NCBI GenBank assembly: GCA_021399345.1
Contig: JAAFKI010000067.1
Span: 1-45,259 of the forward strand
DNA: 45,259 nt
Origin: Candidatus Heimdallarchaeota archaeon
GTDB taxonomy: Archaea > Asgardarchaeota > Heimdallarchaeia > Heimdallarchaeales > Heimdallarchaeaceae
Direction of reading: 5' to 3'
In this document: piece by piece, positions 15,885 to 25,310 of the stretch
Position numbering within the stretch: position 1 is the first letter of the stretch
Layout: every line of letters begins with the position of its first letter
Translations under genes and position numbers: made by a program
The notes under the pieces: model-generated
The model's database searches: none
The model's input: only the letters and a program-made list of their open reading frames with translations
What the model was told of the DNA's origin: nothing

Positions 15885-18146
15885 TTATTTTTTCAATCGC
15901 TTTCTTATTCTGAAAATAACCATCATACTCGATGTAAATAGAATAGGTATTGTGAACAGAAAATCAGTTTTTGTTGGTGTGGGTGTAGGTGTAGGTGTGA
16001 CAGGTTCTTTTGGATTTAAGGGAAAAATATCAACAGAATAACCATAACCTCCAATCCTATATGCGTAGCTTTCAATATTCGACCACCAATTACCTTCTTG
16101 AGTGATAATATCGTACCATGTGTTATTGTACCCGTCATCCCAACCTTGAGATTTCATACCTGTAACATCATTCACTTGGTTATTTATGAAATAATTATGG
16201 TGAACCAAGTTATGATCACAACGAATATCTAGAGATATGCCATATTCTAAATTTTCTCTAAATGTGTTGTAAGTAAATGTGCAATAATCAGAAATCTTAG
16301 CTTTAATTCCAAAGAAATTGTAGCTAATATTGTTTGAATAAAATTCTACTCTTAAGATATTAATCATGAAGACCCCATCCACATTGTTATTCAGCATTTT
16401 CGATTCATATACATAGACGTCATTAACAAATGCAAAATATAATCCCCGTTCAGCAAAAGCACAAGTAGTGTTGTAAATAATCATATCAGAAGTATAGTAT
16501 GCAAAGAGATTCATAAAGGCATTTTGCTGAAATATTGAGCTGGATACATTTACGTTTTCAGTATATCGTAATTCCAAACCCCAAACATTAAATTCACAGA
16601 TGTTATTGTCAATACTAACATTGTCACAGTAACTAATCTCCATTCCGTCATCTAAATTATTAGAAATGATGTTATTATTAATTTCCAAAGAACTGACGTA
16701 AACTGCTATAATACCATCTATGTTATCTTCGATTCTATTATCTGAGATTGTTATATCATTGCATCCGAATACAACTATACTTGTAATCATATTTGTTAAT
16801 ACAGAATTAAAAATACTGCAGGAATTGGAAAACGCGAAGATTATTCCTATCTGAGTGTCATTAATGGTTTGATTATGTATTTCTATATTTGAAGAGTTTA
16901 TGACTAGAATCTCTCCGTATTGTACCGCTCCAGATAGAACTAAGCTGTGATTATTAAAGAAGAATCCTAATGGTTTGTCATTTACAGTGTTATTTTCAAC
17001 AATATAAGTAGCTAGAATTTCGATATCTGCATTCTCAATAACCAATCCATCACTATAAAATACATTATTGCTTATTGTCATATTGGGAGAGTTGTAGAAG
17101 TTCAAACCGTTTGAATTATTGTTGAATGTGTTTGAATCGATTATTATTTTGTTAGAATTAAAAACATCAATTCCATGACCTAAGTTTGAATCAAAGATGT
17201 TATTATGAAATGTACAATTTGAGCTCTCATAAGTGTAAAGTCCGAAAAGTGTTCTAACAAAGTTTTGATTCTCAATAAAAACATTGGAACAGTTGAATAG
17301 GAAAATTTGCCCGTACTCTGTATCAGTTAGGTAAAGAGATTCAACGTTTTTGAAATAACCTATTTTTTGGTTATTTACTTTATTTTCAAGAAATTCATAA
17401 AGTAAGTATGACTCTAGGCTTTCCTCATATATTCTCACACCATTATTTTCAAAGGTGCTATTATAAACAAAAGAACCATTAGCTCTGAGAAAATCCATCC
17501 CAAAGAAATTGTTGTTAATGAGAGAATTATTTGCGAATACACTACCTTGTATTTCTTGTCTCAAATACATCCCACTATTCAGATTAGATCCACAAGTATT
17601 ATTGAATATGTAACTATCTGGAGAGAATCGTACTTCCAATCCATATTGATTACCATTACAATAATTATTTTCTGCAGTGACTCCTTCAGATTCTAGAATA
17701 AGAATACCTGCATTTCCATTATTTTCACAGATATTATTGCTTACATTCCCAGTACCATTGTTAGCTTTTCGTATAAGAATTCCAGCAAAAAAAGAGTTTC
17801 TAACTACACAGTTCTGAATAACAAAATATTGTGTTACACTACTGACAAATATCCCATATCCTACAGAATCTTGAATAAGATAATCTTCTATTCGATATGG
17901 ATTATCAATTGATCCATTTCCAGGTAGCCCTAAGGTTACAAAATCTGCGTCAGAGTAAATATTGATTGGGAAAGAAGTTGTTAGCAATGAAATTTGGCTT
18001 GAAAAATTATCCTCAGTTTCTAGAGGAACTTCGCTTGTAATTGCAGTTGATTGATTGAAAATTATACTAATAATTAGAAGTGAGAATAGAGTAATAAATT
18101 TAATCATAAATCTTTTTTTCAATTGAAACATCTTCCTAATTAGCAT
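15885..18146 (-). CDS. Surface right-handed beta-helix protein (NosD-like repeats)
   Basis: A 753-residue exported protein. The N-terminus is a basic stretch and hydrophobic signal (about residues 12-35). The body is a long run of parallel beta-helix repeats of about 22 residues, with asparagine ladders such as SNNICENNGNAGILI and IDSNTFNNNSNGLNFYNS, as in NosD/PbH1 proteins and pectate-lyase-like folds. Many N-x-S/T sites could be glycosylated. A Pro-Thr linker (PTPTPTPTK) leads to a C-terminal transmembrane helix and RIRKRLKK tail, so it is anchored with the helix outside. A carbohydrate-binding, adhesive or S-layer role is possible; no enzyme active site is evident. Confidence 0.85.
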   Translation of the reverse strand: MLIRKMFQLKKRFMIKFITLFSLLIISIIFNQSTAITSEVPLETEDNFSSQISLLTTSFPINIYSDADFVTLGLPGNGSIDNPYRIEDYLIQDSVGYGIFVSSVTQYFVIQNCVVRNSFFAGILIRKANNGTGNVSNNICENNGNAGILILESEGVTAENNYCNGNQYGLEVRFSPDSYIFNNTCGSNLNSGMYLRQEIQGSVFANNSLINNNFFGMDFLRANGSFVYNSTFENNGVRIYEESLESYLLYEFLENKVNNQKIGYFKNVESLYLTDTEYGQIFLFNCSNVFIENQNFVRTLFGLYTYESSNCTFHNNIFDSNLGHGIDVFNSNKIIIDSNTFNNNSNGLNFYNSPNMTISNNVFYSDGLVIENADIEILATYIVENNTVNDKPLGFFFNNHSLVLSGAVQYGEILVINSSNIEIHNQTINDTQIGIIFAFSNSCSIFNSVLTNMITSIVVFGCNDITISDNRIEDNIDGIIAVYVSSLEINNNIISNNLDDGMEISYCDNVSIDNNICEFNVWGLELRYTENVNVSSSIFQQNAFMNLFAYYTSDMIIYNTTCAFAERGLYFAFVNDVYVYESKMLNNNVDGVFMINILRVEFYSNNISYNFFGIKAKISDYCTFTYNTFRENLEYGISLDIRCDHNLVHHNYFINNQVNDVTGMKSQGWDDGYNNTWYDIITQEGNWWSNIESYAYRIGGYGYSVDIFPLNPKEPVTPTPTPTPTKTDFLFTIPILFTSSMMVIFRIRKRLKK
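15975..15999 (-). repeat. GGTGTA-type simple repeat coding for the Pro-Thr linker
   Basis: Four to five imperfect copies of a GGTGTA/GGTGTG hexamer on the plus strand encode the PTPTPTPT linker before the membrane anchor of the beta-helix protein. Such runs may change length by slippage in hexamer steps without a frameshift. Confidence 0.6.
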
Positions 18147-18189
18147 GTTTAATGCTCAGCCACTTATATATATGTCTAAGTGCAAATTT

Positions 18190-18681
18190 TCAGTTAGTTC
18201 TCCTAAACATATTCCAGAAGTCTAGTTTTGCAAAAAATGATTTGAAATACTTCTTTTTTGAAATCAGAACTAAGACAAACAAGATTACTGAGCATATAGC
18301 AGAAAGTAGACAAAATTCACAGAAGAATTTAATTTTAAAAATCTCTACTGAAGTAAGATAGATTGAAAAACCTAATCCCCATAAACTCGCAACTGGGAGG
18401 AAGAAACTCAACCAATATTCATTCTTGTTGAACAATGCTAGAAATAGTAGTGTAATGAAAATTAGATAAAAAATTACTCCCCAGAGACTTACATGAACAC
18501 CCAAGAATTTTGCATAAGGACTGGTATTTACTGTTTCACACTGGAAAATACCTTGATTAATTAAACAATGAAAATTTCCTGAAAGTTCCATATACAAAAG
18601 ATAGAGTGCATCAAGAAAGGCGAGTAAAGAAACCACTATGGAGGCTTGCAAAAGTGTTTTAACAAGTTTTTTTTCTTCCAT
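18190..18681 (-). CDS. VKOR-family disulfide-generating membrane protein
   Basis: A homologue of vitamin K epoxide reductase: a four-helix membrane enzyme that passes electrons from newly formed protein disulfides to quinone. All key residues are seen: loop cysteines C39 and C48 (FHCLINQGIFQC), S54 in NTSPYA, GVHVSLWG, and the quinone-site C121-x2-C124 (FFCEFC). Numbering is from the ATG at 18681, preferred because TTTATATAAT at about 18703-18712 places transcription start there; a TTG at 18702 is the other option. A natural redox partner is the anchored thioredoxin at 37662-38294, though not adjacent. Confidence 0.93.
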   Translation of the reverse strand: MEEKKLVKTLLQASIVVSLLAFLDALYLLYMELSGNFHCLINQGIFQCETVNTSPYAKFLGVHVSLWGVIFYLIFITLLFLALFNKNEYWLSFFLPVASLWGLGFSIYLTSVEIFKIKFFCEFCLLSAICSVILFVLVLISKKKYFKSFFAKLDFWNMFRRTN

Positions 18682-18764
18682 TCGCCTTACTGTGAAGGAC
18701 AAATTATATAAAGGATGTTAACTTATGTAGTTATTGATAATAAAATAGTTAGAAGGGGTTCAAA

Positions 18765-19289
18765 TTGCCGTTAAAAGAGATTGAGTGCCACGATTGTGGA
18801 ACCAAAATAAAGAAAAGAGTAGGGGAAGCGATAAATTTATCTGAAAATCCTAAGGATGTCAAAGATGTCATCGAAGGTAAGGTAAATTTTTCATATTGTC
18901 CAAAATGCAAAACAAAAATAGAGCATAAGACACATGTCTTACTAACATATATGGATCCACCTAGATGGATATGGTTAGTATCTAGAAAACATCAAGATCC
19001 TCAGTATAAAGAAGAATTTTTCACTTCAGTTTTACCTCCTGGTTCAACTCAATTCATTGAACAAGAGATGATTTTTGTTGAGTTTGGAGAACCTTGTGAG
19101 TGCTTGAAGTATGTTCTAGATGATAAACAACCTCAATCCAGTGAGGATTGGTTAAATCTTGGTAAACTTCATACGGGAGAAGAAGCTATAAATTGTTATA
19201 AAAATGCTCTAAAGATGAATAAAGGTTTATCAGAAGCTAAAACATTGATGAATGCTGAAGTGACTAAACTAAAGAGTTACTCCTTGTGA
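18765..19289 (+). CDS. CpXC-domain zinc protein
   Basis: 174 residues. The N-terminal 110 match CpXC domain proteins: ECHDCGTKIKK, then VNFSYCPKCKTKIEHKTHVL with the CPxC that names the family, and the later FVEFGEPCECL. The C-terminal part (SSEDWLNLGKLHTGEEAINCYKNALKMNKG) looks like one TPR motif. The domain's biochemical role is not established; the cysteines probably bind zinc. Start is TTG, supported by AGAAGGGG about 7 bases upstream. Confidence 0.75.
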   Translation: MPLKEIECHDCGTKIKKRVGEAINLSENPKDVKDVIEGKVNFSYCPKCKTKIEHKTHVLLTYMDPPRWIWLVSRKHQDPQYKEEFFTSVLPPGSTQFIEQEMIFVEFGEPCECLKYVLDDKQPQSSEDWLNLGKLHTGEEAINCYKNALKMNKGLSEAKTLMNAEVTKLKSYSL

Positions 19290-19298
19290 AAATTGATG

Positions 19299-19685
19299 TT
19301 AAAGTAAATCTTCTATAGATTCATCATTTGCTTGTTTTTCTCTTAATTGAGACAAGACATCTACAGCTCTTCTCATTTCAGGAATAACTATAGATCCTCC
19401 AACAATAAGAGATACCGCTAATGTTTCCGCTATTTCATCATCGCTGCATCCTTCTTGAACGGATCTGATTATATGATAGCGAATACAATCCTCGCATCTC
19501 AGTACTAATGAAGTTGAAAGCCCTAATAATTCCTTAAATTTGGTAGACAAAGCACCATCTAAGTATGCTCCTGTATCTAAAGCGTAAAATCTTTTAATTT
19601 GTTTATTCTGTAAAGCAAAGATTTTTTCATTCATCTCTTCTCTATGTTTCCTAAAATTCTCAAATTCATTCACTGTTATTACCAT
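19299..19685 (-). CDS. AhpD/carboxymuconolactone decarboxylase-like protein
   Basis: About 128 residues, all-helical, with the AhpD-type redox motif LRCEDCIRYH (C-x2-C-x3-H), as in AhpD-like peroxidase/disulfide reductases. LLGLSTSLVLRCEDC and EGCSDDEIAETLAVSLIVGG match the core repeat. It probably reduces peroxides or shuttles thiol electrons as an oligomer. The start at ATG 19685 is chosen because TATATTTTT (19702-19710, minus) lies about 20-25 bases upstream; an upstream TTG at 19724 would sit before the promoter. Confidence 0.85.
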   Translation of the reverse strand: MVITVNEFENFRKHREEMNEKIFALQNKQIKRFYALDTGAYLDGALSTKFKELLGLSTSLVLRCEDCIRYHIIRSVQEGCSDDEIAETLAVSLIVGGSIVIPEMRRAVDVLSQLREKQANDESIEDLL

Positions 19686-19801
19686 ATTCAAATTCATTAA
19701 GAAAAATATAGTCTTTGCTGTCAACCGAAACTAAACCAACAATTAATAAAGCTAATAAATCATTAACACTTATCTCAAAGTTGCAGACAAGGTTGAATCA
19801 A

Positions 19802-20701
19802 ATGCCTACTCCAAAGAGCCTTAAAGATTTGAAACTCAGCTTAGTTGGTGCGCATACCGAATCACTCAACCAAGCTCTGGAAAAAAGAGGGTATAACACT
19901 AATTTATTACCAACAACTCATTTTCCCAAGAAAAAACAGATCAAGGATTCAGATATTATTCTAGGAGCATATTTTCAATCTGCATGGCCTTGGTTTGTAA
20001 TTGGAAAACTTTGTAGAAAAAAAACAATATGTCACTGGGTTGGGTCTGATTCAGTTCTTTCTGTTCAAAATTGGAAAAGAAAACTACAAACAAAAATATT
20101 CTCAAAATTAGTCGACTCACATATTTCAGTATCGACAAGAATAAAGGAAGAACTCGATAAAATAGGAATAGAAAGTACTGTCCTCTTTCATGGTTCAGAT
20201 ATAGAAACAGAAGATATTCCTATGCCGAAGAAACTGGGTGTTTTGGTTTATTTTATAGCAGGAAGAGAAAAACTCTATGGTGTTGATAGGGTAATCAAAA
20301 TTTCAAAAGAAGTTCAAGATGTTGATTTTTATTTTGTTGGTCACTTTGATTCTGCAGACTATAAGGAAAAATACAATCAAAACAATCTTCATTTTCTAGG
20401 ATACATCAATATTAGTGAGATTTGGTCAAAGATTAGCGTTATTGTTCGCATGACTGAACATGATGGTTTTCCTAAAATTATAGTAGAAGCTTATTCTAAG
20501 GGGAGGTATGTAATTCACAATTATCCCTTGCCTGGAGTAATTTTATCTGAAACAAATGAAGAAGTTATCAGTGAATTAAAAAAATTACAAACAACAAAAA
20601 CAGCAAATTTGAAAGGAATTGAGTTATTTAACGAACAATTTCGATATGATAAGTTTCTAGAGAAATTTGAGGAAATTTGTTTGAGTCTTTTTAATAAATG
20701 A
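19802..20701 (+). CDS. GT-B glycosyltransferase (GT4-like)
   Basis: About 299 residues with two Rossmann halves. The first half has SLVGAHTESLNQALEKRGY and CHWVGSDS. The second carries the GT4-type donor-site segment MTEHDGFPKIIVEAYSKGRYVI. It transfers a sugar from a nucleotide donor to a surface glycan or lipid, facing the cytosol. First of four same-strand genes (gaps 61, 53, 22 bases) that form a sugar cassette. The start at ATG 19802 is preferred over the long N-terminal extension to TTG 19715, which overlaps the divergent promoter. Sugar and acceptor are unknown. Confidence 0.85.
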   Translation: MPTPKSLKDLKLSLVGAHTESLNQALEKRGYNTNLLPTTHFPKKKQIKDSDIILGAYFQSAWPWFVIGKLCRKKTICHWVGSDSVLSVQNWKRKLQTKIFSKLVDSHISVSTRIKEELDKIGIESTVLFHGSDIETEDIPMPKKLGVLVYFIAGREKLYGVDRVIKISKEVQDVDFYFVGHFDSADYKEKYNQNNLHFLGYINISEIWSKISVIVRMTEHDGFPKIIVEAYSKGRYVIHNYPLPGVILSETNEEVISELKKLQTTKTANLKGIELFNEQFRYDKFLEKFEEICLSLFNK

Positions 20702-20762
20702 GCAATATGATTTCTAAATCAGTCAGATAAAATTATTAAAGGATATAACTTATACTTTTCTG

Positions 20763-21650
20763 ATGAGAATATTAATCACAGGTTCAAGTGGTTTTCTTGG
20801 AGTCAACTTAGTTAAACATATTCAAACAGAAAGGCCAGATTGGGAAATTTTTGGATTTGATCTTAAATCAAACAAAAACACCAATTACAATTATGAAGCT
20901 TTGAATTTCAATTCAAATGTTGACTGGAAAAAAAAACTAAGAGCAATTGAACCAGATATGATATTCCATTTAGTAGGCTTATTTCGAGGTACTAAAGAAG
21001 AAATGTATTCTACCAATGTTTCTTCTTTTCAAAGTTTTATTGAGGGATTTCGTGATTCAGAATTAGAGAGTAAAATATTGGTTTTAGGTTCATCTGCTCA
21101 GTATGGCGCTGATAGTTCTATTACTAAACCGTTAAAGGAAAATCAACAAACCCAACCTTTGAGCTATTATGGTGAAACAAAGGATAACCAAGAAAAAATC
21201 GCTTTAAGTTTCCACGAGAAATATGGTATTGATGTATTGTGTACTAGACCAGGTTCTCTTGTTGGCAAGGGTGTATCAACTCATTTATTATCTGGATTTC
21301 TTACAGAGAGATTTAAGCAAAATGAGAAAACTATCAAAGTTGAAATTTCTAATTCCTTAGATGTTAGGGACTACATTGATGTTAGAGATACCTGTTCTGC
21401 GCTATTGCTTCTACAGGAAATGATTGGCATAACTGGTGATGTTTTTAATATCTCCGCCAATCAACTTCTCTCAAATTTAGAATTGATAAAAGTCTATGAG
21501 AAGATTTCAGAAAAACGGGCTCTCGTAACTTATTCACAACCTGATAAAACCCCCACTAAAATTTGGTTAGATAATTCAAAATTAGCTAAATGTTGCAGTT
21601 TTCAACCTAAATTTTCGATAGAAGATTCTGTGAGATGGAATTTAAGCTGA
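20763..21650 (+). CDS. NAD(P)-dependent sugar epimerase/reductase (extended SDR)
   Basis: 295 residues of the extended short-chain dehydrogenase family. The nucleotide loop is ILITGSSGFLGVNL near the N-terminus. The active site has the serine in LGSSAQYG and the Tyr-x3-Lys pair in YYGETKDNQEK. RPGSLVGKG and DVRDYIDVRD are typical of NDP-sugar enzymes, closest by eye to GDP-6-deoxy-mannose reductase/dehydratase types. It would make an activated sugar for the glycosyltransferase upstream. The exact reaction cannot be fixed from sequence. Confidence 0.87.
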   Translation: MRILITGSSGFLGVNLVKHIQTERPDWEIFGFDLKSNKNTNYNYEALNFNSNVDWKKKLRAIEPDMIFHLVGLFRGTKEEMYSTNVSSFQSFIEGFRDSELESKILVLGSSAQYGADSSITKPLKENQQTQPLSYYGETKDNQEKIALSFHEKYGIDVLCTRPGSLVGKGVSTHLLSGFLTERFKQNEKTIKVEISNSLDVRDYIDVRDTCSALLLLQEMIGITGDVFNISANQLLSNLELIKVYEKISEKRALVTYSQPDKTPTKIWLDNSKLAKCCSFQPKFSIEDSVRWNLS

Positions 21651-21703
21651 ATTATGAAGGTGTTTCAAAACTTTAAAAAACAACCAAAGCAATTTCAATT
21701 ACG

Positions 21704-23098
21704 ATGAGTCAATCCTCTAACGTTTTAATAGTTGGTGCTGGAAAAGCTGGATTATTACTTTTGACTGAATTGAATCAACCAAAATATAAGAATTATCAAG
21801 TTGTGGGTTTTATTGATGATGATCCTGAAAAACTAAGTACAAAAATTGAAACTTTATTTGTTTTAGGAAACACCGAGCAAATTCCTGAAATCGTTGAAAA
21901 ATTTGAAATTGGATTGTCAATTATAGCAATTCCATCAGCTACAGGAAAAACCATTACTAGAATTGTTGACATAATTCATCAAACATCATCTAGTTTCATG
22001 ATAGTTCCTCCAATATTCCAGAATTTGAAGATAAATACTATTTCTGCACCAAGAAGAATAAGCGTTAGAGATCTGATTCGAGCCCCTATTGAAAATGTTC
22101 TTACAGAAGCATCAATGAAAGAGATTGAGAATTATACTATATTGATAACAGGCGCAGCAGGATCAATTGGGTCAGAGATTTGCATTCAATTAGCTGGATG
22201 CTTTCCAAAGCAAATCATTGGTTTTGATGTAGCTGAAACACCTCTTTTTGAATTGGCAAATCAGATGAACCAGAATCATAAGAAGATTACTTTTATCCCA
22301 GCTCTTGCCAATATTAGAGATGAGAAAAGATTAAGCAAAATTATCAGAAAATATAAGCCAGACATCATCTACCATTGTGCAGCTTTCAAACATGTTGGCA
22401 TGATGGAGCAATTCCCTCACGAATGTGTCAAAAATAACATTCAGGGCTCAATCAACCTAATCAAGATAGCTTTAGAAGAAAAAATAGAAAGGCTTGTGTT
22501 TGTATCAACTGATAAGGCTGTAAATCCAATTAATGTTATGGGGATTTCCAAAAGAATCATTGAGAAATATGTTCTTGCTCAAAATTCTAATGATACTAAA
22601 TTTATGATAGTAAGATTTGGTAATGTTCTAGAGAGCAGCGGTAGTGCAATTCCGATATTCAAAAAACAAATTGAAAATGGTGGTCCTGTACTTCTAACAG
22701 ATGAAAGAATGGAAAGATTCTTCATGACTATTACTGAAGCAGCTCAGCTAGTAGTTCAAGCTTCCATACTTGGTAAAGGTGGAGAATTATTTGTTTTAGA
22801 TATGGGTGAGCCCTACAAAATGCTAGACATTATTCATAAATTATTCCAAATTTATGATTACGACAAAGATGATATCAAAATTGAAAACATTGGAATTCGT
22901 CCTGGTGAAAAACTTACAGAGGAACTCTTTCATGATTTTGAAGAACCTGAATTATCTCAACATAACCGAATTTATATCTGCAATATCGATAATGATGAAA
23001 TATCTGAAGATTTCTTGAAGGAAATTGATAAGTTCGTCGAAGAAGTAGATCAAATGACTAAAGAAGAAATATCTGCAAAAATGCTAGATTTTGTTTAG
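21704..23098 (+). CDS. CapD/FlaA1-type NDP-sugar 4,6-dehydratase, soluble form
   Basis: 464 residues. An N-terminal CoA-binding-like Rossmann domain (NVLIVGAGKAGLLLL) is followed by the dehydratase SDR domain (ILITGAAGSIGSEI, YHCAAFKHVGMME, STDKAVNPINVMGISKR). Methionine takes the place of the usual catalytic tyrosine, as in CapD/WbpM/PglF enzymes. FGNVLESSGSAIPIFKKQI and IRPGEKLTEELF are also diagnostic. It would form a 4-keto-6-deoxy sugar, probably from UDP-GlcNAc. Bacterial CapD proteins usually have four N-terminal membrane helices; these are absent, so the enzyme is cytosolic. Confidence 0.9.
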   Translation: MSQSSNVLIVGAGKAGLLLLTELNQPKYKNYQVVGFIDDDPEKLSTKIETLFVLGNTEQIPEIVEKFEIGLSIIAIPSATGKTITRIVDIIHQTSSSFMIVPPIFQNLKINTISAPRRISVRDLIRAPIENVLTEASMKEIENYTILITGAAGSIGSEICIQLAGCFPKQIIGFDVAETPLFELANQMNQNHKKITFIPALANIRDEKRLSKIIRKYKPDIIYHCAAFKHVGMMEQFPHECVKNNIQGSINLIKIALEEKIERLVFVSTDKAVNPINVMGISKRIIEKYVLAQNSNDTKFMIVRFGNVLESSGSAIPIFKKQIENGGPVLLTDERMERFFMTITEAAQLVVQASILGKGGELFVLDMGEPYKMLDIIHKLFQIYDYDKDDIKIENIGIRPGEKLTEELFHDFEEPELSQHNRIYICNIDNDEISEDFLKEIDKFVEEVDQMTKEEISAKMLDFV

Positions 23099-23120
23099 GA
23101 TGGCCAAATATTAGTTTTGT

Positions 23121-23948
23121 TTGATGAATAAGATTAAAAATAACTTTGAGATAAGATTTTTGTTAAAAATGGAAATAGATTGGAAAGATGAAATTCTGTA
23201 CAAAGACCTTGTGATGTGGGGCCCAAGGTTAAAACGTGAAGCTCCCTTCTTTCAAGAGATTCTCCAAAATATACAGAAAAAAGATATTAGAATTCTAGAC
23301 GTATCATGTGGGACTGGTGACCATTTAGTTATGTTTGCCAAATGGGGGTTTTCAGGAATAGGAATTGATATCTCAGAGCAGAATATAGAACAAGCGAGAA
23401 TAGTAGCTCAAAGAAACAATTGTACTGACAAAGTAGATTTCATACTCGGTGATATTCTTGATTTAGAGAGTAACATAGCTAATGAGAAATTCGATTTCAT
23501 TTTTTGTATTGGTAACACTCTATCCATTTTTAATGAAACAGAGCGTAGAAACATCATAAATCAAATGATCAATCTACTTAGTGATAAGGGAATTATACTT
23601 ATTCAGGTAGTAAATTATTTGTCGCATAGAGACGAGGAACATTGGTTCTATAATCCAAGTTTAAAGCGAGATCCCAATGGAGCACTACTCTTTCATGTAA
23701 GAATGATGGAATGGAAAAATAAATACGATAAAATAACAATGTATGTTCAAAAAATCTATCAGAGTGATTATGAATCGGAAGAATTCGATTTACATAAGAA
23801 AAGAACTGAATTCTTTGTCATATCAGAAAAAGATTTCAGAGAATTTACTTCTGGTGAAATAAACTCAAACATTTTTGGAGATTATCAAAAGAACAATTTT
23901 AAGGAAAAAGAGAGTAATGATCTAGTTGTCATTTTACAAAAAGATTAG
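23121..23948 (+). CDS. SAM-dependent methyltransferase
   Basis: About 275 residues, class I methyltransferase. Motif I is ILDVSCGTGDH, followed by GIGIDISEQNIEQAR and then FDFIFCIGNTLSIF. Starts 22 bases after the dehydratase gene, so it may methylate a sugar made by this cassette; that is inference. The start could be TTG 23121, ATG 23124 or ATG 23169, the last giving MEIDWKDEILYKDL. Confidence 0.82.
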   Translation: MMNKIKNNFEIRFLLKMEIDWKDEILYKDLVMWGPRLKREAPFFQEILQNIQKKDIRILDVSCGTGDHLVMFAKWGFSGIGIDISEQNIEQARIVAQRNNCTDKVDFILGDILDLESNIANEKFDFIFCIGNTLSIFNETERRNIINQMINLLSDKGIILIQVVNYLSHRDEEHWFYNPSLKRDPNGALLFHVRMMEWKNKYDKITMYVQKIYQSDYESEEFDLHKKRTEFFVISEKDFREFTSGEINSNIFGDYQKNNFKEKESNDLVVILQKD

Positions 23949-23949
23949 C

Positions 23950-24738
23950 TTAATCGTATGGATCAATTACTTCATCAGGAAGAATCACTTTCTTTCCTAT
24001 GGCACTGAAAATCGGTAGTGCTATGACTTTGAGTTTTTCTTCAATTATTTTCTTCTCTTCTTCAACTTTAGCTTTGAATTCTTCTTCAGAAACTAAACCT
24101 GCCTCATACACATTTTGCCATTCATGCTCGATGCATCCTTCTAATTCCTCATGAGCCCATATTCTTGTATTAATGTGAATTGAGGTTTCCAAACCCCCAG
24201 ACGAGAATATCGACAGAAGTCTTCTTCCTACATTAGGATTTCCACCTTGCTTCTCCAAAGCTTTCAAATGGTTTTTACCCAACCCTAAATCAGGATTTTC
24301 AATCCATCCCAAATAATCTGGTTCAGCTAAGGCAACAATATATCCTCCGTCTTTAACTACTCTTTTCAGTTCCATTAGCACACCAAATGGCTTAGGTTTC
24401 CAGAGGAAATAATAATGACAAAATACTATATCAAAAGAATCATCTCTCATAGAAAGCTTATCAGCTACTTCTCGATAGAATTCAATACCTTTAATTTTCT
24501 CTGAAGCATTTGCTATATTAATATGATCAGAGTCTATTGCTGTAATTTGAGCCTCTGTTTCTTTGCGCAATTCTTGACTTATTATGCCTTGTCTGCACCC
24601 AACTTCGAGAACTCTTCTAGCATTTTTAAGACCTACTTTCTCATATATTTTCTTCCTAAACTCCTTTGTTTTGTCAATCTCTCTTAGGAATTCTTTATAA
24701 TAATGAAGGGGATGTTCTAGATTAAATCCTTTACTCAG
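23950..24738 (-). CDS. SAM-dependent methyltransferase with non-standard or disrupted start
   Basis: A class I methyltransferase. The first standard start (TTG at 24570) would cut off motif I. The frame is open upstream and encodes VLEVGCRQGIISQEL, an evident SAM-binding motif, preceded by a helix typical of the family (HPLHYYKEFLREIDKTKEFR). No ATG, GTG or TTG occurs before the in-frame stop at 24745-24747. A CTG at 24738 lies 6 bases after GGTGA, a good archaeal ribosome-binding site. An ATG at 24752 is correctly placed after TTATTTATTT (about 24777-24786) but runs into a stop after three codons. So either CTG starts, or one base was lost near the start. Core motifs later: FDIVFCHYYFLW. About 262 residues; substrate unknown. 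Confidence 0.8.
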   Translation of the reverse strand: MSKGFNLEHPLHYYKEFLREIDKTKEFRKKIYEKVGLKNARRVLEVGCRQGIISQELRKETEAQITAIDSDHINIANASEKIKGIEFYREVADKLSMRDDSFDIVFCHYYFLWKPKPFGVLMELKRVVKDGGYIVALAEPDYLGWIENPDLGLGKNHLKALEKQGGNPNVGRRLLSIFSSGGLETSIHINTRIWAHEELEGCIEHEWQNVYEAGLVSEEEFKAKVEEEKKIIEEKLKVIALPIFSAIGKKVILPDEVIDPYD

Positions 24739-24864
24739 TTTTATTCACCCATAATTTCTACCAAAAGATTACTAGGGAAATAAATAAGGTTTTACATCAA
24801 ACTATATTTATGATTTTGATTAAACACAATTTATTTATTAATAATGGAATTAAGAAATAATTAG

Positions 24865-25227
24865 GTGATTAGACTGAAACTGAAACATTTTAGTGAAGCC
24901 GAGGAATTGGAAGTAACTGATTATGGGTCTACAAAAACAACAATCAGATGGTTAGTTTCTAGAGAAAAAGAAGGAGCACCAAGATTTGCTATGAGAAGAT
25001 TTGAACTCAAACCAGAAGGTCAAATAGGAATACATAGCCATCCTCAAGAGCATGAAATTTATGTTTTAAATGGTAAAGGTGAAGTATTCACTCACTATGA
25101 AAAACATGAAGTAAAACAGGATGATGTATTATATGTTCCACCTGAAGAACCTCACGGATATAGAAACACAGGAGATGAACCTCTTGTCTTTCTATGTATT
25201 ATTCCATATTTGAATGAGAATACCTGA
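24865..25227 (+). CDS. Cupin-domain protein
   Basis: 120 residues forming one cupin barrel. Motif 1 is GIHSHPQEHEIYVLNGKG (H57, H59, E62 or E64 as metal ligands) and motif 2 is DDVLYVPPEEPHGYRNTGDE (H97). Small cupins of this kind are metal-dependent dioxygenases, isomerases or binding proteins; nothing here narrows it further. GTG start, with an AT-rich box (about 24829-24838) 25-30 bases upstream, so probably leaderless. Confidence 0.88.
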   Translation: MIRLKLKHFSEAEELEVTDYGSTKTTIRWLVSREKEGAPRFAMRRFELKPEGQIGIHSHPQEHEIYVLNGKGEVFTHYEKHEVKQDDVLYVPPEEPHGYRNTGDEPLVFLCIIPYLNENT

Positions 25228-25310
25228 AAAAATCTATCGTATATTTATATTATGAGTTTTCTAGAGTTTCAAGTCATTGTTATTCAAATTCAACTGGAAG
25301 ATATTGACTC

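Noticed and set aside
16000..18100. CRISPR-like or tandem DNA repeat inside the long gene, suggested by recurring AAC/AAT-rich stretches.
   Set aside because: The repetition is at protein level (beta-helix asparagine ladders) with no constant DNA repeat or regular spacers.
19715..19801. N-terminal extension of the glycosyltransferase from TTG 19715.
   Set aside because: It overlaps the divergent gene's promoter, is unlike a folded N-terminus, and the Rossmann strand begins just after the ATG at 19802.
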